IMG/VR virus record: IMGVR_UViG_3300046000_005070
Span: 1 to 59,608 of that record
Reading direction: 5' to 3' (one strand)
DNA: 59,608 nucleotides
Source of the DNA: a virus
Shown: piece after piece, positions 59,406-59,608 of the stretch
Numbering within the stretch: position 1 is the stretch's first letter
Layout of the letters: each line of letters opens with the position of its first letter
Translations under genes and position numbers: made by a program
Notes under the pieces: model-generated
Told to the model about the DNA's origin: nothing
The model's database searches: none
Seen by the model: only the letters and a program-made list of their open reading frames with translations

Positions 59406-59608
59406 ATGTCATATGGAATAGTACACAAAAATAGAGTAGTTGTAGGACCAATGGCTTGGTCCCAAAAGTATTTTACATCAGCTCTTAAAATTCGTCATAA
59501 AATAGATGCAAATATACCTGGCATTGAACCAGAAATATTGCCATATGTAATTGACAATGATACTAAAATTCATAGAGTTGTCGAAAATAGACCAGAATTA
59601 AATACTCT
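59406..59608 (+). CDS. Fibre-region protein, cut off by window edge
   Basis: Open frame starting MSYGIVHKNRVVVGPMAWSQ and running off the right end after 67 codons. The visible part includes YFTSALKIRHKID and LPYVIDNDTKIHRVVENRPE. I recall this N-terminus from conserved proteins near fibre genes in environmental T4-like phages; their role is unknown. AAGGATTAAG precedes the ATG, and it lies 17 bases after the second propeller gene, probably in the same late operon. Confidence 0.7.
   Translation, partial: MSYGIVHKNRVVVGPMAWSQKYFTSALKIRHKIDANIPGIEPEILPYVIDNDTKIHRVVENRPELNT

Overview
The window is a stretch of an AT-rich T4-like myovirus (Caudoviricetes), not a bacterial chromosome. It carries the core T4 replication and recombination genes (uvsY, uvsW, 55, 47, 46, 43, dexA, 45, 44, 62, regA) and the T4 baseplate genes (4, 48, 53, 27, 5, 25, 6, 7, 8, 26, 51, 54). 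Several genes are typical of environmental (marine or freshwater) T4-like phages rather than enteric T-evens: an Hsp20 chaperone, MazG-like hydrolases, a DUF4815-type giant structural protein, and long, host-specific fibre genes. The host cannot be fixed from the sequence; no photosynthesis genes or tRNAs were seen.

Layout. (1) 1-1119: leftward cluster of very small early-type genes behind a sigma70-like promoter. (2) 1189-9951: rightward gp19-like tail protein, then uvsY-uvsW-55-(small)-47-46-43. (3) 10007-18810: accessory block inside the replication region: two paralogous small proteins, a TET-associated-type glycosyltransferase, an extended-SDR sugar epimerase, a UDP-glucose dehydrogenase-like enzyme, an inverted HNH homing-endonuclease gene, two MazG-like enzymes, dCMP deaminase, an NPPY methyltransferase, a GT-B and a GT-A glycosyltransferase, and dexA. 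(4) 18881-23225: 45, 44, 62, regA, dut, hsp20, closed by strong terminators. (5) 23259-28362: leftward late operon gp4, a conserved structural protein, gp54-like, gp26, gp51, tape measure. (6) 28419-46708: rightward late baseplate operon gp48-53-27-5-(M15 peptidase)-25-6-7-8-DUF4815 protein. (7) 46705-59608: fibre/adhesin region with two Peptidase_S74-type fibres, one carrying a collagen-like domain of more than 1,100 residues, a glycine-rich adhesin, and two tandem seven-bladed RCC1-type propellers.

Regulation. Replication genes are preceded by TTGACA/TTGACT -35 boxes with TAnnnT -10 boxes, several with a TGn extension. Virion genes and the HNH gene are preceded by the T4-type late box TATAAATA. 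Genes for gp55 (late sigma), gp45 (clamp) and the gp44/62 clamp loader are all present. The gp33 co-activator was not identified.

Main points of interest: a probable -1 frameshift on a T7 run joining gp26 to gp51 just before the tape measure gene; a nucleotide-sugar and glycosyltransferase cassette inside the replication genes; twin RCC1 propellers in the adhesin region; a gp5 spike with a C-terminal GH19-like domain; a split gp53; and a serine in place of the P-loop glycine in gp46.
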